A DNA stretch of 64,000 bases from Microbacterium sp. T2.11-28 (GTDB lineage: Bacteria > Actinomycetota > Actinomycetes > Actinomycetales > Microbacteriaceae): assembly GCF_950097975.1 (NCBI RefSeq), contig NZ_CATNHF010000012.1:496001-560000 (forward strand). Reading direction: 5' to 3'. The translations under genes and the position numbers were made by a program. Shown one piece after another: positions 33,584 to 41,490 of the stretch; position 1 is the stretch's first letter, and each line of letters opens with the position of its first letter. The notes under the pieces are model-generated. The model was not told the DNA's origin. It made no database searches and saw only the letters and a list, made by a program, of their open reading frames with translations.

Positions 33584-35043
33584 CCGCCGTCGCCGAGCCG
33601 ATGCCGGCGACCGTCGCGGTCCCCCGCACCGCCGGACGCTGGTCGTGGCTGCGCGAGCGCGGCATGGGCGCGACGGTCCTCGTGGCGGCGATCTCGACCG
33701 CGTTCGGGGTCGCGCTCATCAGCGCCACCGGATACATCGGCGCCACGATGCTGGCGACGCCCTACTACGGCTCCTCCGAGACGCTCGCGTTCGTCGTCGG
33801 CATCCTGGGGATGCTCCTGCTCGCGGTCGCCGTGTACGTGGCGGCGATCGTGACCGCCAACACGTTCGCGACCATCGTCGCCGGACGCACGCGACGGATC
33901 GCCCTCATGCGGCTCATCGGTGCCTCGGCGCGCTCGCAGCGTTCCGAGATCGCGACCCAGGGCTTCGTCGTGGGCGCCATCGGGGCCCTCCTCGGCCTGG
34001 TCGCCGGGGTGGTGCTCGTCGCCGCGGCGCTGCCGATCCTCGACCGGGTCCTGGAGGGCGGCGCGGACTACGCGGTGCTCCAGCCCTCGCTGCTGCTGCC
34101 AGCGGCCGCCGTCACCCTCACCACCTGGGCGGCCGCGTGGGCGGGGTCGCGCCGCGTGCTGACCGTGACCCCGCTGCAGGCGCTCGGGGGCTCGGTCGAG
34201 CAGACGCACGAGGACGTCTCTGGCCGCCGCGGGCGCAATGCCGCCACCATCGCGCTCGGTGCCGTGGGGGTCGCGCTGCTCGCCGGCGGCCTGCTCCTGG
34301 GCCTGCTCAGCCCCCTCGGGGTAATTGTCGCGTTCTTCGGCGGGCTCTTCTCGTTCACCGCGCTCACCCTGGCCGCGGCGGTCGTCATGCCTCCGCTGCT
34401 GCGGCTCACCGGACGCCTGTTCGGCCGGTCCGCGACCGCCCGGCTGGCGGCGGAGAACGCGCTCCGGTACCCGGAGCGCTCCAGCCGGATGGCCATCGGC
34501 GTCGTCATGGGTGTGGCGCTCGTCACGATGTTCGCGGTGGCCGCAGAGTCGGCCAAGGCGCTGGTCGCCGCCTCCAGCGGCGGGGAGGCGGACGTCTACT
34601 TCACGCAGATGGTCGACTCGTTCGCCGGCGTGATGATGGCGCTCGTCGCCGTGAGCGCGGTGATCGCCGCCGTCGGCCTCGTCAATCTGCTGACGATCGG
34701 GGTCGTCCAGCGCCGGCGCGAGCTGGGACTGCTGCGCGCGCTCGGGCTCACCGCCGGGCAGGTGCGCCGGATGGTGCTGCTGGAGGCGACGCACATCACC
34801 GTCACGGCTCTGGCCTTCGGGCTCGTGCTCGGCACCGTCTACGGCTGGATCGCCGCGCAGTCGGTGCTCGGCTCGGTGCCGATGCCGCCGCTGTGGCAGG
34901 CGCCCACGTTCGTGCTGCCGGCGGTCCCGCTCGTGCCGACGCTGGTCGTGGTGGCGGCCACCGCCGTCCTCACGCTGATCGCCGCGGTGGTCCCCACCCG
35001 GCTGGCGACCCGCGCGACGCCCGTCGAGGTGCTGGCCGAGTGA
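33580..35043 (+). CDS. FtsX-like ABC transporter permease
   Basis: From GTG 33580 the protein has 487 residues and roughly eight to ten hydrophobic segments arranged as two FtsX-type halves. RRIALMRLIGASARSQRSEI and RRRELGLLRALGLTAGQVRRM are the paired cytoplasmic coupling loops of this permease class. There is no large extracellular domain, unlike BceB. The start codon overlaps the ATPase stop. The gene ends just before palindromic element R3. Confidence 0.93.
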   Translation: MTAVAEPMPATVAVPRTAGRWSWLRERGMGATVLVAAISTAFGVALISATGYIGATMLATPYYGSSETLAFVVGILGMLLLAVAVYVAAIVTANTFATIVAGRTRRIALMRLIGASARSQRSEIATQGFVVGAIGALLGLVAGVVLVAAALPILDRVLEGGADYAVLQPSLLLPAAAVTLTTWAAAWAGSRRVLTVTPLQALGGSVEQTHEDVSGRRGRNAATIALGAVGVALLAGGLLLGLLSPLGVIVAFFGGLFSFTALTLAAAVVMPPLLRLTGRLFGRSATARLAAENALRYPERSSRMAIGVVMGVALVTMFAVAAESAKALVAASSGGEADVYFTQMVDSFAGVMMALVAVSAVIAAVGLVNLLTIGVVQRRRELGLLRALGLTAGQVRRMVLLEATHITVTALAFGLVLGTVYGWIAAQSVLGSVPMPPLWQAPTFVLPAVPLVPTLVVVAATAVLTLIAAVVPTRLATRATPVEVLAE

Positions 35044-35051
35044 TCGGCCGC

Positions 35052-35134
35052 GCACAACTCCTGCGATCCGGTGGGCTGGGGGAGGGGATCGGCCCTTCTC
35101 GGCCGATTCGCCACCGGATTTCAGGAGTTACGCG
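35052..35134. repeat. R3 palindromic intergenic element, copy 1
   Basis: Outer arms at 35051-35074 and 35111-35134 pair at 20 of 24 positions (left arm contains AACTCCTG and ATCCGGTGG). Inside, ATCGGCC and GGCCGAT form a second hairpin. The distance from GCACAACTCC to the GGAGTT of the right arm is 72 nt, the same as in the copy at 44413. The right arm contains the stop codon of the convergent SRPBCC gene. Confidence 0.8.
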
Positions 35135-35715
35135 CGTGGGGTAGTCGCTGCCTCCGGGGCAGCCGGGGCAGCCGGGGCAGCCGGGGCAGCCGGGGCAGCC
35201 GGTGCCTCCGGTGCCTCCGCGGGCGCCGGGTCGTGCGCCCAGGACGGAGCGAGCTGCCGGAGGCGCATGCCGCGCCACTGCCAGGTGGTCCACAGCACCG
35301 GCCACAGGACCGCCGCCGCGGGTCCCCCGATCACGAGCCGCTCGCGCCACAGCGTCCGCGCCGGGTCTCCCGGTGCCGCAGAGACGGCCATCTGGTGGTC
35401 CCAGACGTCGAGCGAGGCGAGCGGTCCGGTGAGCGGGATGCCGCTGTCCCGCAGGATCCGCACCGGCCCGTCGGGCCCGTCGAGGCGCCGGTCCTCGACA
35501 TGGATGAGCTGGGCGCCGAGCGGGACGGCGCCGGCCAGCGAGAGCTGCACCGGCACGTCCATCCCCGGCTCCAGCGACGTGGGGAGCCCCACGGAGGCCA
35601 TCGGCTCCAGCTCCAGGAGCGGGCCGTACAGCTCCGCGACGACGCGCGGGGAGTGCAGCGCGCGCCAGGCGGCATCGGCGTCGCAGTCGAGGACGAGCTT
35701 CAGCAGGATGCGCAT
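35128..35715 (-). CDS. SRPBCC-like (START-fold) hypothetical protein with Ala-Pro tail
   Basis: From ATG 35715 the protein has 195 residues. MRILLKLVLDCDADAAWRALHSP matches the beta-helix-helix start of SRPBCC/polyketide-cyclase-like proteins, and the alternating strands to about residue 145 fit that fold. The ligand is unknown. The C-terminus is an Ala/Pro tail encoded by a 9-bp tandem repeat (about 35153-35216). The frame is open 9 codons further upstream, but that extension looks unlike protein. TAA is formed within the arm of element R3. Confidence 0.7.
   Translation of the reverse strand: MRILLKLVLDCDADAAWRALHSPRVVAELYGPLLELEPMASVGLPTSLEPGMDVPVQLSLAGAVPLGAQLIHVEDRRLDGPDGPVRILRDSGIPLTGPLASLDVWDHQMAVSAAPGDPARTLWRERLVIGGPAAAVLWPVLWTTWQWRGMRLRQLAPSWAHDPAPAEAPEAPAAPAAPAAPAAPAAPEAATTPRA
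35153..35216 (-). repeat. 9-bp tandem repeat encoding the Ala-Pro tail
   Basis: About five nearly exact copies of a 9-bp unit (cagccgggg on the plus strand) plus degenerate edges encode Ala-Ala-Pro triplets. Exact repeats of this sort are prone to slippage, so the tail length is likely to differ between strains. Confidence 0.85.
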
Positions 35716-35755
35716 GCTCCAGTGTCGCACCGCACCCGGCACGCGAGCGGACGCC

Positions 35756-35761
35756 TAGCCT
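35756..35761 (+). promoter_or_regulatory. -10 box TAGCCT for the ComB-like gene
   Basis: TAGCCT ends 6 nt before GTG 35768, supporting leaderless initiation at the GTG. Confidence 0.5.
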
Positions 35762-35767
35762 GGAGCG

Positions 35768-36406
35768 GTGACTTCCGCGTTCGATCAGTCCCGCTACCAG
35801 GTCCGTTTTGAGTGGGGCGCGACCGGCCTCGAGCGTCTCGCCCCCTCCGACGTCGTCGTCGTGGTCGATGTGCTCCGGTTCTCGTCGACGGTGGCCGACC
35901 GGGTCGCGGCGGGGGAGCCGGTGGCGCTGGACGCCGACGCCCACGCCGTCTCGCTCAACGGCGCGGCCGTGGCCGAGCGCGCGGCGGGGGCGGGGGCGAC
36001 GGTGCTGCTCGGCTGCCTTCGCAACGCCTCGGCCACCGCGCGCGCGGCGCTCGAGGAGCAGGTGCGCCGCGGAGCCCGCACGAGCATCGCCGTGATCGCC
36101 GCCGGCGAGCTGACCTCCCGCGAGCCGCACGCCCCCCTGCGATTCGCCGTCGAGGATCAGCTCGGTGCCGGCGCGGTCATCGACGCACTCGGAGCCCTCG
36201 GCGTCGATCACACCTCGCCCGAGGCGGCCGCGGCGTGCGAGTCGTTCCGCGGCCTGCGGGGCGCCGTCCGCCATCTCCTCACCGCATCGGGTTCGGGTCA
36301 GGAGCTCCTCGAGCGCGGCGCACGCGACGAAGTGCTCCGTGCCGCAGAGGTGGATGCCGTGGCATCGGCGGCGGTGCTCCGTGACGGCACGTTCGTCGCC
36401 GCCTGA
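35768..36406 (+). CDS. 2-phosphosulfolactate phosphatase family (ComB-like) protein
   Basis: In this 212-residue protein DVVVVVDVLRFSST near residue 28 is the characteristic ComB metal/phosphate motif, and NGAAVAERA and LLGCLRNASATA also fit. True ComB makes sulfolactate for coenzyme M in methanogens, a cofactor not expected here. The actinobacterial homologue more likely dephosphorylates another compound. It is a single gene with its own leaderless promoter; its neighbours give no pathway clue. Confidence 0.8.
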   Translation: MTSAFDQSRYQVRFEWGATGLERLAPSDVVVVVDVLRFSSTVADRVAAGEPVALDADAHAVSLNGAAVAERAAGAGATVLLGCLRNASATARAALEEQVRRGARTSIAVIAAGELTSREPHAPLRFAVEDQLGAGAVIDALGALGVDHTSPEAAAACESFRGLRGAVRHLLTASGSGQELLERGARDEVLRAAEVDAVASAAVLRDGTFVAA

Positions 36407-36457
36407 CGGATCCGGTGCTGCGCGGCCCCGCTGACACGGCCGCCGCACGCGGATCGG

Positions 36458-36537
36458 ATGACACTCGTTGTCGCGTCAGACCGCTCGGATGACAGTGGTC
36501 GTCGCTTCGGCGGACGGGAGACGACAACGACTGCCAT
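36458..36537 (-). repeat. R2 palindromic intergenic element, copy 2
   Basis: This is the reverse-oriented copy of the element at 25381-25460, matching 71 of 80 positions without gaps. The three boxes occupy 36522-36537, 36489-36504 and 36458-36473, with exactly the offsets of copy 1. It lies between the convergent ComB-like and SprT-like genes. The flanks 36407-36457 and 36538-36605 show nothing else I can name. Confidence 0.9.
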
Positions 36538-36605
36538 CTGAGTCGGGTCTGGCTCCGGGACCGCCACCTCGACGGGCTCGCGAAGTCGACGGCCGCAGGC
36601 TCCGG

Positions 36606-37094
36606 CTAGCGCGGTGTCATCGCGGCAAGCCGCGTGGCGGGCGTGATCTCACGTCGCGTCCACGCGAGCAGGAACCGCTCGTCGAAGCGCGGCGAGCACT
36701 TCGCGCACGACGTGGCCCGTGTGGCGCGACGGTGACGATAGGCCACGTGCCCCGCGGGACAGACCCCCACCCAGGGGGCGAGCTCGGTCGCGGTCTCGCC
36801 GCGGTGCGTGACGCCGCCGGTGTAGCCGAGCTCGCGGGCCGTGCGCTTCCAGGCGGCGCCGTGGCCGGCGCGCGCCCCGGCCAGCGCGTGGGCGATCTCG
36901 TGGAGCATCGTCTGGCGGTTGGTCTCGGCGTCGTAGCGGGCGGACAGGTAGCGAGACAGGGTGATGCGCTGACGGGTGTAGTCGCAGGCTCCGGCGCGGC
37001 GCTTCGCGTTGTCGAAGGCGAACGTCCACGACCCGTCCAGGTGCGCCGCCATGAGCGCCTCCGCCTCGCGGCGGACGTCCAGCAGATCGGTCAT
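36606..37094 (-). CDS. SprT-like zinc metalloprotease domain protein
   Basis: In this 162-residue protein HEIAHAL (HExxH) is the zinc-binding active site, with the third His in GARAGHGAAWKR. A C-terminal zinc-ribbon-like part has Cys in VGVCPAGH and CAKC. The layout matches SprT/Spartan-like proteases; in eukaryotes Spartan cuts DNA-protein crosslinks, while the bacterial role is not established. The ATG is 6 nt after a TACTCT box. Confidence 0.9.
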   Translation of the reverse strand: MTDLLDVRREAEALMAAHLDGSWTFAFDNAKRRAGACDYTRQRITLSRYLSARYDAETNRQTMLHEIAHALAGARAGHGAAWKRTARELGYTGGVTHRGETATELAPWVGVCPAGHVAYRHRRATRATSCAKCSPRFDERFLLAWTRREITPATRLAAMTPR

Positions 37095-37100
37095 GCGAGA

Positions 37101-37106
37101 AGAGTA
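37101..37106 (-). promoter_or_regulatory. -10 box TACTCT for the SprT-like gene
   Basis: TACTCT on the minus strand ends 6 nt before ATG 37094. The gap to the upstream TPR gene is only 29 bp, so this would be an internal promoter. Confidence 0.45.
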
Positions 37107-37123
37107 GGTCGGCGGTCCGACAC

Positions 37124-37645
37124 TCAGCTGGCGACCGCGGTGCGGCGCCGGTCGGCCGCCTCGATGGCCAGCAGCGTCGACTCCAGCTGCTCCTCGGGGG
37201 CGCCGGACTCCTGACGCAGGAAGAGGGCGCGCTTGAAGTCGCTGCGCGCGGCGGCGTAGTCCTCGGCGTCGTAGCTGACCTTGCCGCGGTGCTGGTAGGC
37301 GAACGCCGCCAGCGCCGCCCAGCCCTGCCCCTCGGCCTCCTCGGCGCAGGTGGTCAGCTCCTGCAGCGCGGCGGCGTACGCGCCGCGGAACTGGAGGATC
37401 GTGGCGTGCAGGATGCGCGCGCGCAGCAGGTCCTTCCGGGTGCCGCCCATGCGCGCCACGCGCACCGACTGCTCCGAGACGACCAGGGCGTCCTCGAGGC
37501 GGTCGAGCACCTTGAGGAGCCACACCCGCTCCAGGAGTGCGGGGAGGCTGCGCTGGTCGCCCAGCTCGCTCAGGCGCTCCTTGCAGCGACGGGGATCGAC
37601 CTGCTCGCGCAGAGTGTCGGGATCGTATCCGAGGATGTAGCTCAC
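37124..37645 (-). CDS. TPR-like hypothetical protein
   Basis: From GTG 37645 the protein has 173 residues and a GGAGG about 8 nt upstream. It is helical throughout with TPR-type spacing (LERVWLLKVLDRLEDALVVS, then AFAYQHRGKVSYDAEDYAAA). TPR repeats bind partner proteins. There is no catalytic domain or signal peptide. It precedes the SprT-like gene by 29 bp, so a shared transcript is possible, but no functional link is shown. Confidence 0.75.
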   Translation of the reverse strand: MSYILGYDPDTLREQVDPRRCKERLSELGDQRSLPALLERVWLLKVLDRLEDALVVSEQSVRVARMGGTRKDLLRARILHATILQFRGAYAAALQELTTCAEEAEGQGWAALAAFAYQHRGKVSYDAEDYAAARSDFKRALFLRQESGAPEEQLESTLLAIEAADRRRTAVAS

Positions 37646-37724
37646 CGTGTCTCCCTCCGACGCCGCGCGGTTCGCCCATCCAGTGTCACCCGGGCGGCTC
37701 GGAACGCCCCGAGGACGCGCCGGG

Positions 37725-38588
37725 TCAGCGTTCGAACACGGACGCCGCCGGCTTGGGCGAGGCCTCGGCATCCGCATCGACGCTCACGCGCGCCCCGCGC
37801 GCGAACTCGTCGAGCTCCGCACCCTGCGCCACCTTGGCCGGATGGGGACCGGCCGCCATCAGCCGGGGCAGCCACTGCATGGGAAGCGGCGACGCCGACG
37901 CGGCGATGACGAGGTTCCCGAAGCGCCGTCCCTTCAGGGTCTGCACCTCGGCCAGGACGATGACGTGATCGAGCACGGCGCGCACCGTGGCCACCTGACG
38001 CCGCGCGAACGAGAGCCCCGCGCCGTCGGCGACGTTCACGAGGAGCACGCCCTCGGGGGCCAGGAGCGCGGAGAGCGTGCGGAAGTACTCGACCGTCGTC
38101 AGGTGGGCGGGTGTCTGCGCGCCGGCGAACACGTCCGACACCACGAGGTCGGCCGCTCCGGCCAGGCCCGCAGGCAGGCGGCCGGCGACATCGCGGGCGT
38201 CGCCGATGCGCACCCGGATCTGCGCCCCCCGCGGCAGCGGCAGCTGCGCGCGCACCAGGTCGACGAGCGGCTGCTCGAGCTCGATCACCTGCTGGCGGGA
38301 GCCCGGACGCGTGTGCTCGACGTAGCGGGGGAGGGTGAGGGCGCCCGCCCCGAGATGCACGGCGGTGAGCGGTTGTCCCGGCAATCTGAGCAGATCGACG
38401 ACGGCGGCCATGCGCGCGATGTACTCGAAGTGCAGGTGGGTCGGATCGTCGAGGTCCACGTGCGACTGCGGTGTGCCGTCCACGTCGAGCTCCCAGCCGC
38501 CGGCGAAGCGGCTCGGCACCACGCGCGCGATCGTGCCGTCCGACAGGCGCGCCGACGGCCCCGCCTCCTCGATCCGTGCGCGCGCCAT
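37725..38588 (-). CDS. Spermidine-synthase-like methyltransferase-fold protein
   Basis: The 287-residue protein has a Rossmann core with motif I VHLGAGALTLPRYV, an acidic residue after strand 2 (VIELEQPLVD) and DLVVSDVFAGAQTP at strand 4, as in spermidine synthases. The N-terminal domain HVDLDDPTHLHFEYIARM fits the same family. It lacks the membrane half of fused synthases. True polyamine synthesis is uncertain because actinobacterial members are often of unknown substrate. ATG 38588 is 6 nt after TACCGT, and an upstream in-frame ATG is less likely. Confidence 0.82.
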   Translation of the reverse strand: MARARIEEAGPSARLSDGTIARVVPSRFAGGWELDVDGTPQSHVDLDDPTHLHFEYIARMAAVVDLLRLPGQPLTAVHLGAGALTLPRYVEHTRPGSRQQVIELEQPLVDLVRAQLPLPRGAQIRVRIGDARDVAGRLPAGLAGAADLVVSDVFAGAQTPAHLTTVEYFRTLSALLAPEGVLLVNVADGAGLSFARRQVATVRAVLDHVIVLAEVQTLKGRRFGNLVIAASASPLPMQWLPRLMAAGPHPAKVAQGAELDEFARGARVSVDADAEASPKPAASVFER

Positions 38589-38594
38589 GGTCCC

Positions 38595-38600
38595 ACGGTA
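38595..38600 (-). promoter_or_regulatory. -10 box TACCGT for the spermidine-synthase-like gene
   Basis: TACCGT on the minus strand ends 6 nt before ATG 38588, in the 146-bp gap divergent from the transporter operon. Confidence 0.5.
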
Positions 38601-38734
38601 GTCGGCCGGTTCGAAACAGGATCGAGACAAAGGTGTAACTGTGGCACAGCGCGTTCACAGGTAGCGTCGATCGCATCCCCCGGCGGGCGCATGCCCGCGC
38701 CTGGACGCCGGGCCCGCATAACGGAAGGTGCACA

Positions 38735-40399
38735 ATGCTCTCCACTTCGAGAAGGCGCGCGCTCGCCACGATCGCGGCGGTCGCCATCAGCGGCCTCGTG
38801 CTCACGGCGTGCAGCAGCCAGCGCGGTCAGGAGGAGTCCGAGGCTCCGAGCGATGTCGACACGACGTTCGTGTTCGGCGCGTCGGGCGACCCGTCGAGCC
38901 TCGACCCCGCATTCGCCAGCGACGGCGAATCGTTCCGCATCTCGCGCCAGATCTTCGAGGGCCTCGTCGGCGTCGCGCCCGGGACGGCGGACCCCGCTCC
39001 GCTCCTCGCCGAGTCGTGGGAGCAGTCCGAGGACGGGCTCTCCTACACGTTCCAGCTGAAGGAGGGCGTGACCTTCCACGACGGCACGCCGTTCAACGGC
39101 GAGGCGGTCTGCTTCAACTTCGACCGGCAGAACAACTTCACCGGCGTCGCGCAGAGCGCGAGCATGTCCTACTACTGGGGCTCGCTCATGCGCGGCTACG
39201 CCGACACCGGCACGTCGATCTACGACGGCTGCGAGGTGGGCAGCGACACCGAGGTGACCATCTCGCTCACGCAGCCCTTCGCCGGGTTCATCCCCGCCCT
39301 CTCGCTCCCCGCGTTCGCGATCCAGAGCCCGACCGCCCTCGAGGAGTTCAACGCCGACGAGGTGGGCGGCACCGCCGAGGCGCCCACGCAGAGCGAGTAC
39401 GCGACCGGCCACCCGACCGGCACCGGCCCGTTCAAGTTCGACTCGTGGGAGCCGGGCGCCGAGACCACCGTCTCGGTCTACGGCGACTACTGGGGCGAGC
39501 AGGGCCAGGTCGAGAAGGTCATCTTCAAGGTCATCGGAGACACCACCGCGCGTCGCCAGGCGCTCGAGTCCGGCTCGATCGACGGCTTCGACCTCGTGGC
39601 GCCCGCCGACCTCGGCGCGCTGGAGGATGCCGGGTTCAACCTGGTCAACCGCGCCCCGTTCAACGTCCTGTACCTCGCGTTCAACCAGGCCGCCGAGGGC
39701 CTCGACGACATCAAGGTGCGCCAGGCGCTCACGCAGGCGATCGACAAGGACGCGCTCATCTCGCAGGTGCTCCCGGAGGGCACCGTCGCGGCGACGCAGT
39801 TCATGCCCGATACGGTCGTGGGCTGGAACCCCGACGTGACGACGTACGAGTACGACCCCGAGGCGGCCAAGGCGCTGCTCGCGGAGGCCGGCTACGACGA
39901 GTCGAACCCGCTGGAGATCATGTTCAACTACCCCGTGAACATCTCGCGCCCCTACATGCCCAACCCCGAGCAGATCTTCGCGAACCTGCAGAGCCAGCTC
40001 GAGGCGGTCGGCGTGAAGATCACGGCGGAGTCCAACGAGTGGGGCGAGTACCTCGACCGGATGCAGGGCGGCAGCGACCACGGCATCCACCTGCTCGGCT
40101 GGACCGGCGACTACAACGACCCGGACAACTTCGTCGGCGTCTTCTTCGGCGCGGCCACGAACGAGTGGGGCTTCGACAACCCCGAGCTGTTCCAGGCGCT
40201 GACCGACGCGCGCGGACTGAAGACCGAGGAGGAGCAGGTCCCGGCCTACGAGTCCATCAACGAGCAGATCGCGCAGTTCATCCCGGGCGTCCCGCTGGCC
40301 CACCCCGTGCCGACGCTGGCCTTCGCGCCGCGCGTCACGGAGTACCCGGCCAGCCCCGTCCAGGACGAGGTGTACAACATGGTCGTGCTGTCCGAGTAG
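38735..40399 (+). CDS. Peptide ABC transporter solute-binding lipoprotein (SBP_bac_5)
   Basis: The 554-residue protein has a lipoprotein signal with lipobox LTAC at about residues 23-26, so the mature protein is tethered by Cys26. SBP family 5 features include LAESWEQSEDGLSYTF, VTFHDGTPFNGEAVCFNF and the C-terminal FAPRVTEYP. Members bind oligopeptides or dipeptides. Start ATG 38735 follows GGAAGG at 6 nt. It is first in an operon with two permeases, from which it is separated by a strong intercistronic hairpin. Confidence 0.95.
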   Translation: MLSTSRRRALATIAAVAISGLVLTACSSQRGQEESEAPSDVDTTFVFGASGDPSSLDPAFASDGESFRISRQIFEGLVGVAPGTADPAPLLAESWEQSEDGLSYTFQLKEGVTFHDGTPFNGEAVCFNFDRQNNFTGVAQSASMSYYWGSLMRGYADTGTSIYDGCEVGSDTEVTISLTQPFAGFIPALSLPAFAIQSPTALEEFNADEVGGTAEAPTQSEYATGHPTGTGPFKFDSWEPGAETTVSVYGDYWGEQGQVEKVIFKVIGDTTARRQALESGSIDGFDLVAPADLGALEDAGFNLVNRAPFNVLYLAFNQAAEGLDDIKVRQALTQAIDKDALISQVLPEGTVAATQFMPDTVVGWNPDVTTYEYDPEAAKALLAEAGYDESNPLEIMFNYPVNISRPYMPNPEQIFANLQSQLEAVGVKITAESNEWGEYLDRMQGGSDHGIHLLGWTGDYNDPDNFVGVFFGAATNEWGFDNPELFQALTDARGLKTEEEQVPAYESINEQIAQFIPGVPLAHPVPTLAFAPRVTEYPASPVQDEVYNMVVLSE

Positions 40400-40411
40400 A
40401 CGGCTGACCCG

Positions 40412-40450
40412 GCGGATGCCGCGACCGGCGCACCCGGTCGCGGCATCCGC
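40412..40450 (+). other. Intercistronic 17-bp hairpin after the binding-protein gene
   Basis: Perfect 17-nt arms at 40412-40428 and 40434-40450 around a 5-nt loop lie 12 bp after the binding-protein stop and 35 bp before the permease start. No T-tract follows, so a processing or stability role is more likely than full termination. It would favour more binding protein than permease, as known for many ABC importer operons. Confidence 0.85.
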
Positions 40451-40485
40451 GTCACCTCCCCTCCCACCCACCGGAGTCGCATCCC

Positions 40486-41490
40486 GTGCTACGCACCATC
40501 GGTCGGCGCATCCTGCTGGTGATCCCCACCCTTCTCGGGCTCACCATCCTGCTGTTCTTCTGGGTCCGCGCCCTGCCCGGCGGACCGGCCGTCGCCCTCC
40601 TGGGCGAGCGGGCGACACCCGAGGCCGTCGCGGAGATCAACCGCCTCTACGGCTTCGACCGCCCGCTGGTCGAGCAGTACATCACCTGGCTCGGTCGCCT
40701 GCTGCAGGGCGACTTCGGCAGCTCGATCCAGACCGGACGCCCGGTGATCGAGGAGTTCGCCCGGCGCTTCCCGGCGACCATCGAGCTGTCGATCGCGGCC
40801 ATGATCATCGCCGTGGGCATCGGTGTGCCGCTGGGCTACTGGGCCGCGCGCCGCCACGGCAAGTGGAGCGACCACGGCGCGGTCGCCCTCAGCCTCGTGG
40901 GCATCACCATCCCGGTGTTCTTCCTGGCGTTCATCCTCAAGTACGTCTTCGCGGTCCAGCTCGGCTGGCTCCCCTCCGACGGGCGCCAGGACGCGCGGAT
41001 GGATGCCACGCACTACACGAACTTCTACGTGCTCGACGGCCTGCTGACGGGCGAGTTCGACGCCGCGTGGGATGCCGTGCTGCACCTCATCCTGCCCGCC
41101 GTCGCGCTGGGGACCATCCCGCTGGCGATCATCGTCCGCATCACCCGGGCCTCGGTGCTCGAGGTGCAGAACGCGGACTACGTGCGCACCGGCATGGCCA
41201 AGGGCATCTCGCGCCAGACGCTGCGGAGCCGCTTCATCCTCCGCAACGCCATGCTGCCCGTGGTGACGACGATCGGCCTCCAGACGGGCCTGCTGATCTC
41301 GGGCGCCGTCCTCACCGAGACCGTGTTCGCCTTCCCGGGCATCGGCTCGTTCCTCGCGCGGGCGATCTTCACCCGTGACTTCCCCGTGCTCCAGGGGTTC
41401 ATCCTCTTCATCGCCGTGCTGTACGCCCTCATCAACCTGCTGGTGGACGTGTCGTACAGCCTCATCGACCCGAGAGTGAGGGTCCAGTGA
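40486..41490 (+). CDS. Peptide ABC transporter permease, DppB type
   Basis: The 334-residue protein has six membrane helices. LPGGPAV after the first helix and the periplasmic loop are typical of DppB/OppB; VRITRASVLEVQNADYVRTGMAKGI forms the EAA coupling loop. Start GTG 40486 has GGAG about 9 nt upstream. It pairs with the following permease, and the stop overlaps the next start as GTGA. Confidence 0.95.
   Translation: MLRTIGRRILLVIPTLLGLTILLFFWVRALPGGPAVALLGERATPEAVAEINRLYGFDRPLVEQYITWLGRLLQGDFGSSIQTGRPVIEEFARRFPATIELSIAAMIIAVGIGVPLGYWAARRHGKWSDHGAVALSLVGITIPVFFLAFILKYVFAVQLGWLPSDGRQDARMDATHYTNFYVLDGLLTGEFDAAWDAVLHLILPAVALGTIPLAIIVRITRASVLEVQNADYVRTGMAKGISRQTLRSRFILRNAMLPVVTTIGLQTGLLISGAVLTETVFAFPGIGSFLARAIFTRDFPVLQGFILFIAVLYALINLLVDVSYSLIDPRVRVQ

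Noticed and set aside
37646..37777. N-terminal extension of the TPR protein
   Set aside because: Arg/Pro-rich shadow sequence that overlaps the end of the methyltransferase-like gene; GTG 37645 has a good Shine-Dalgarno.
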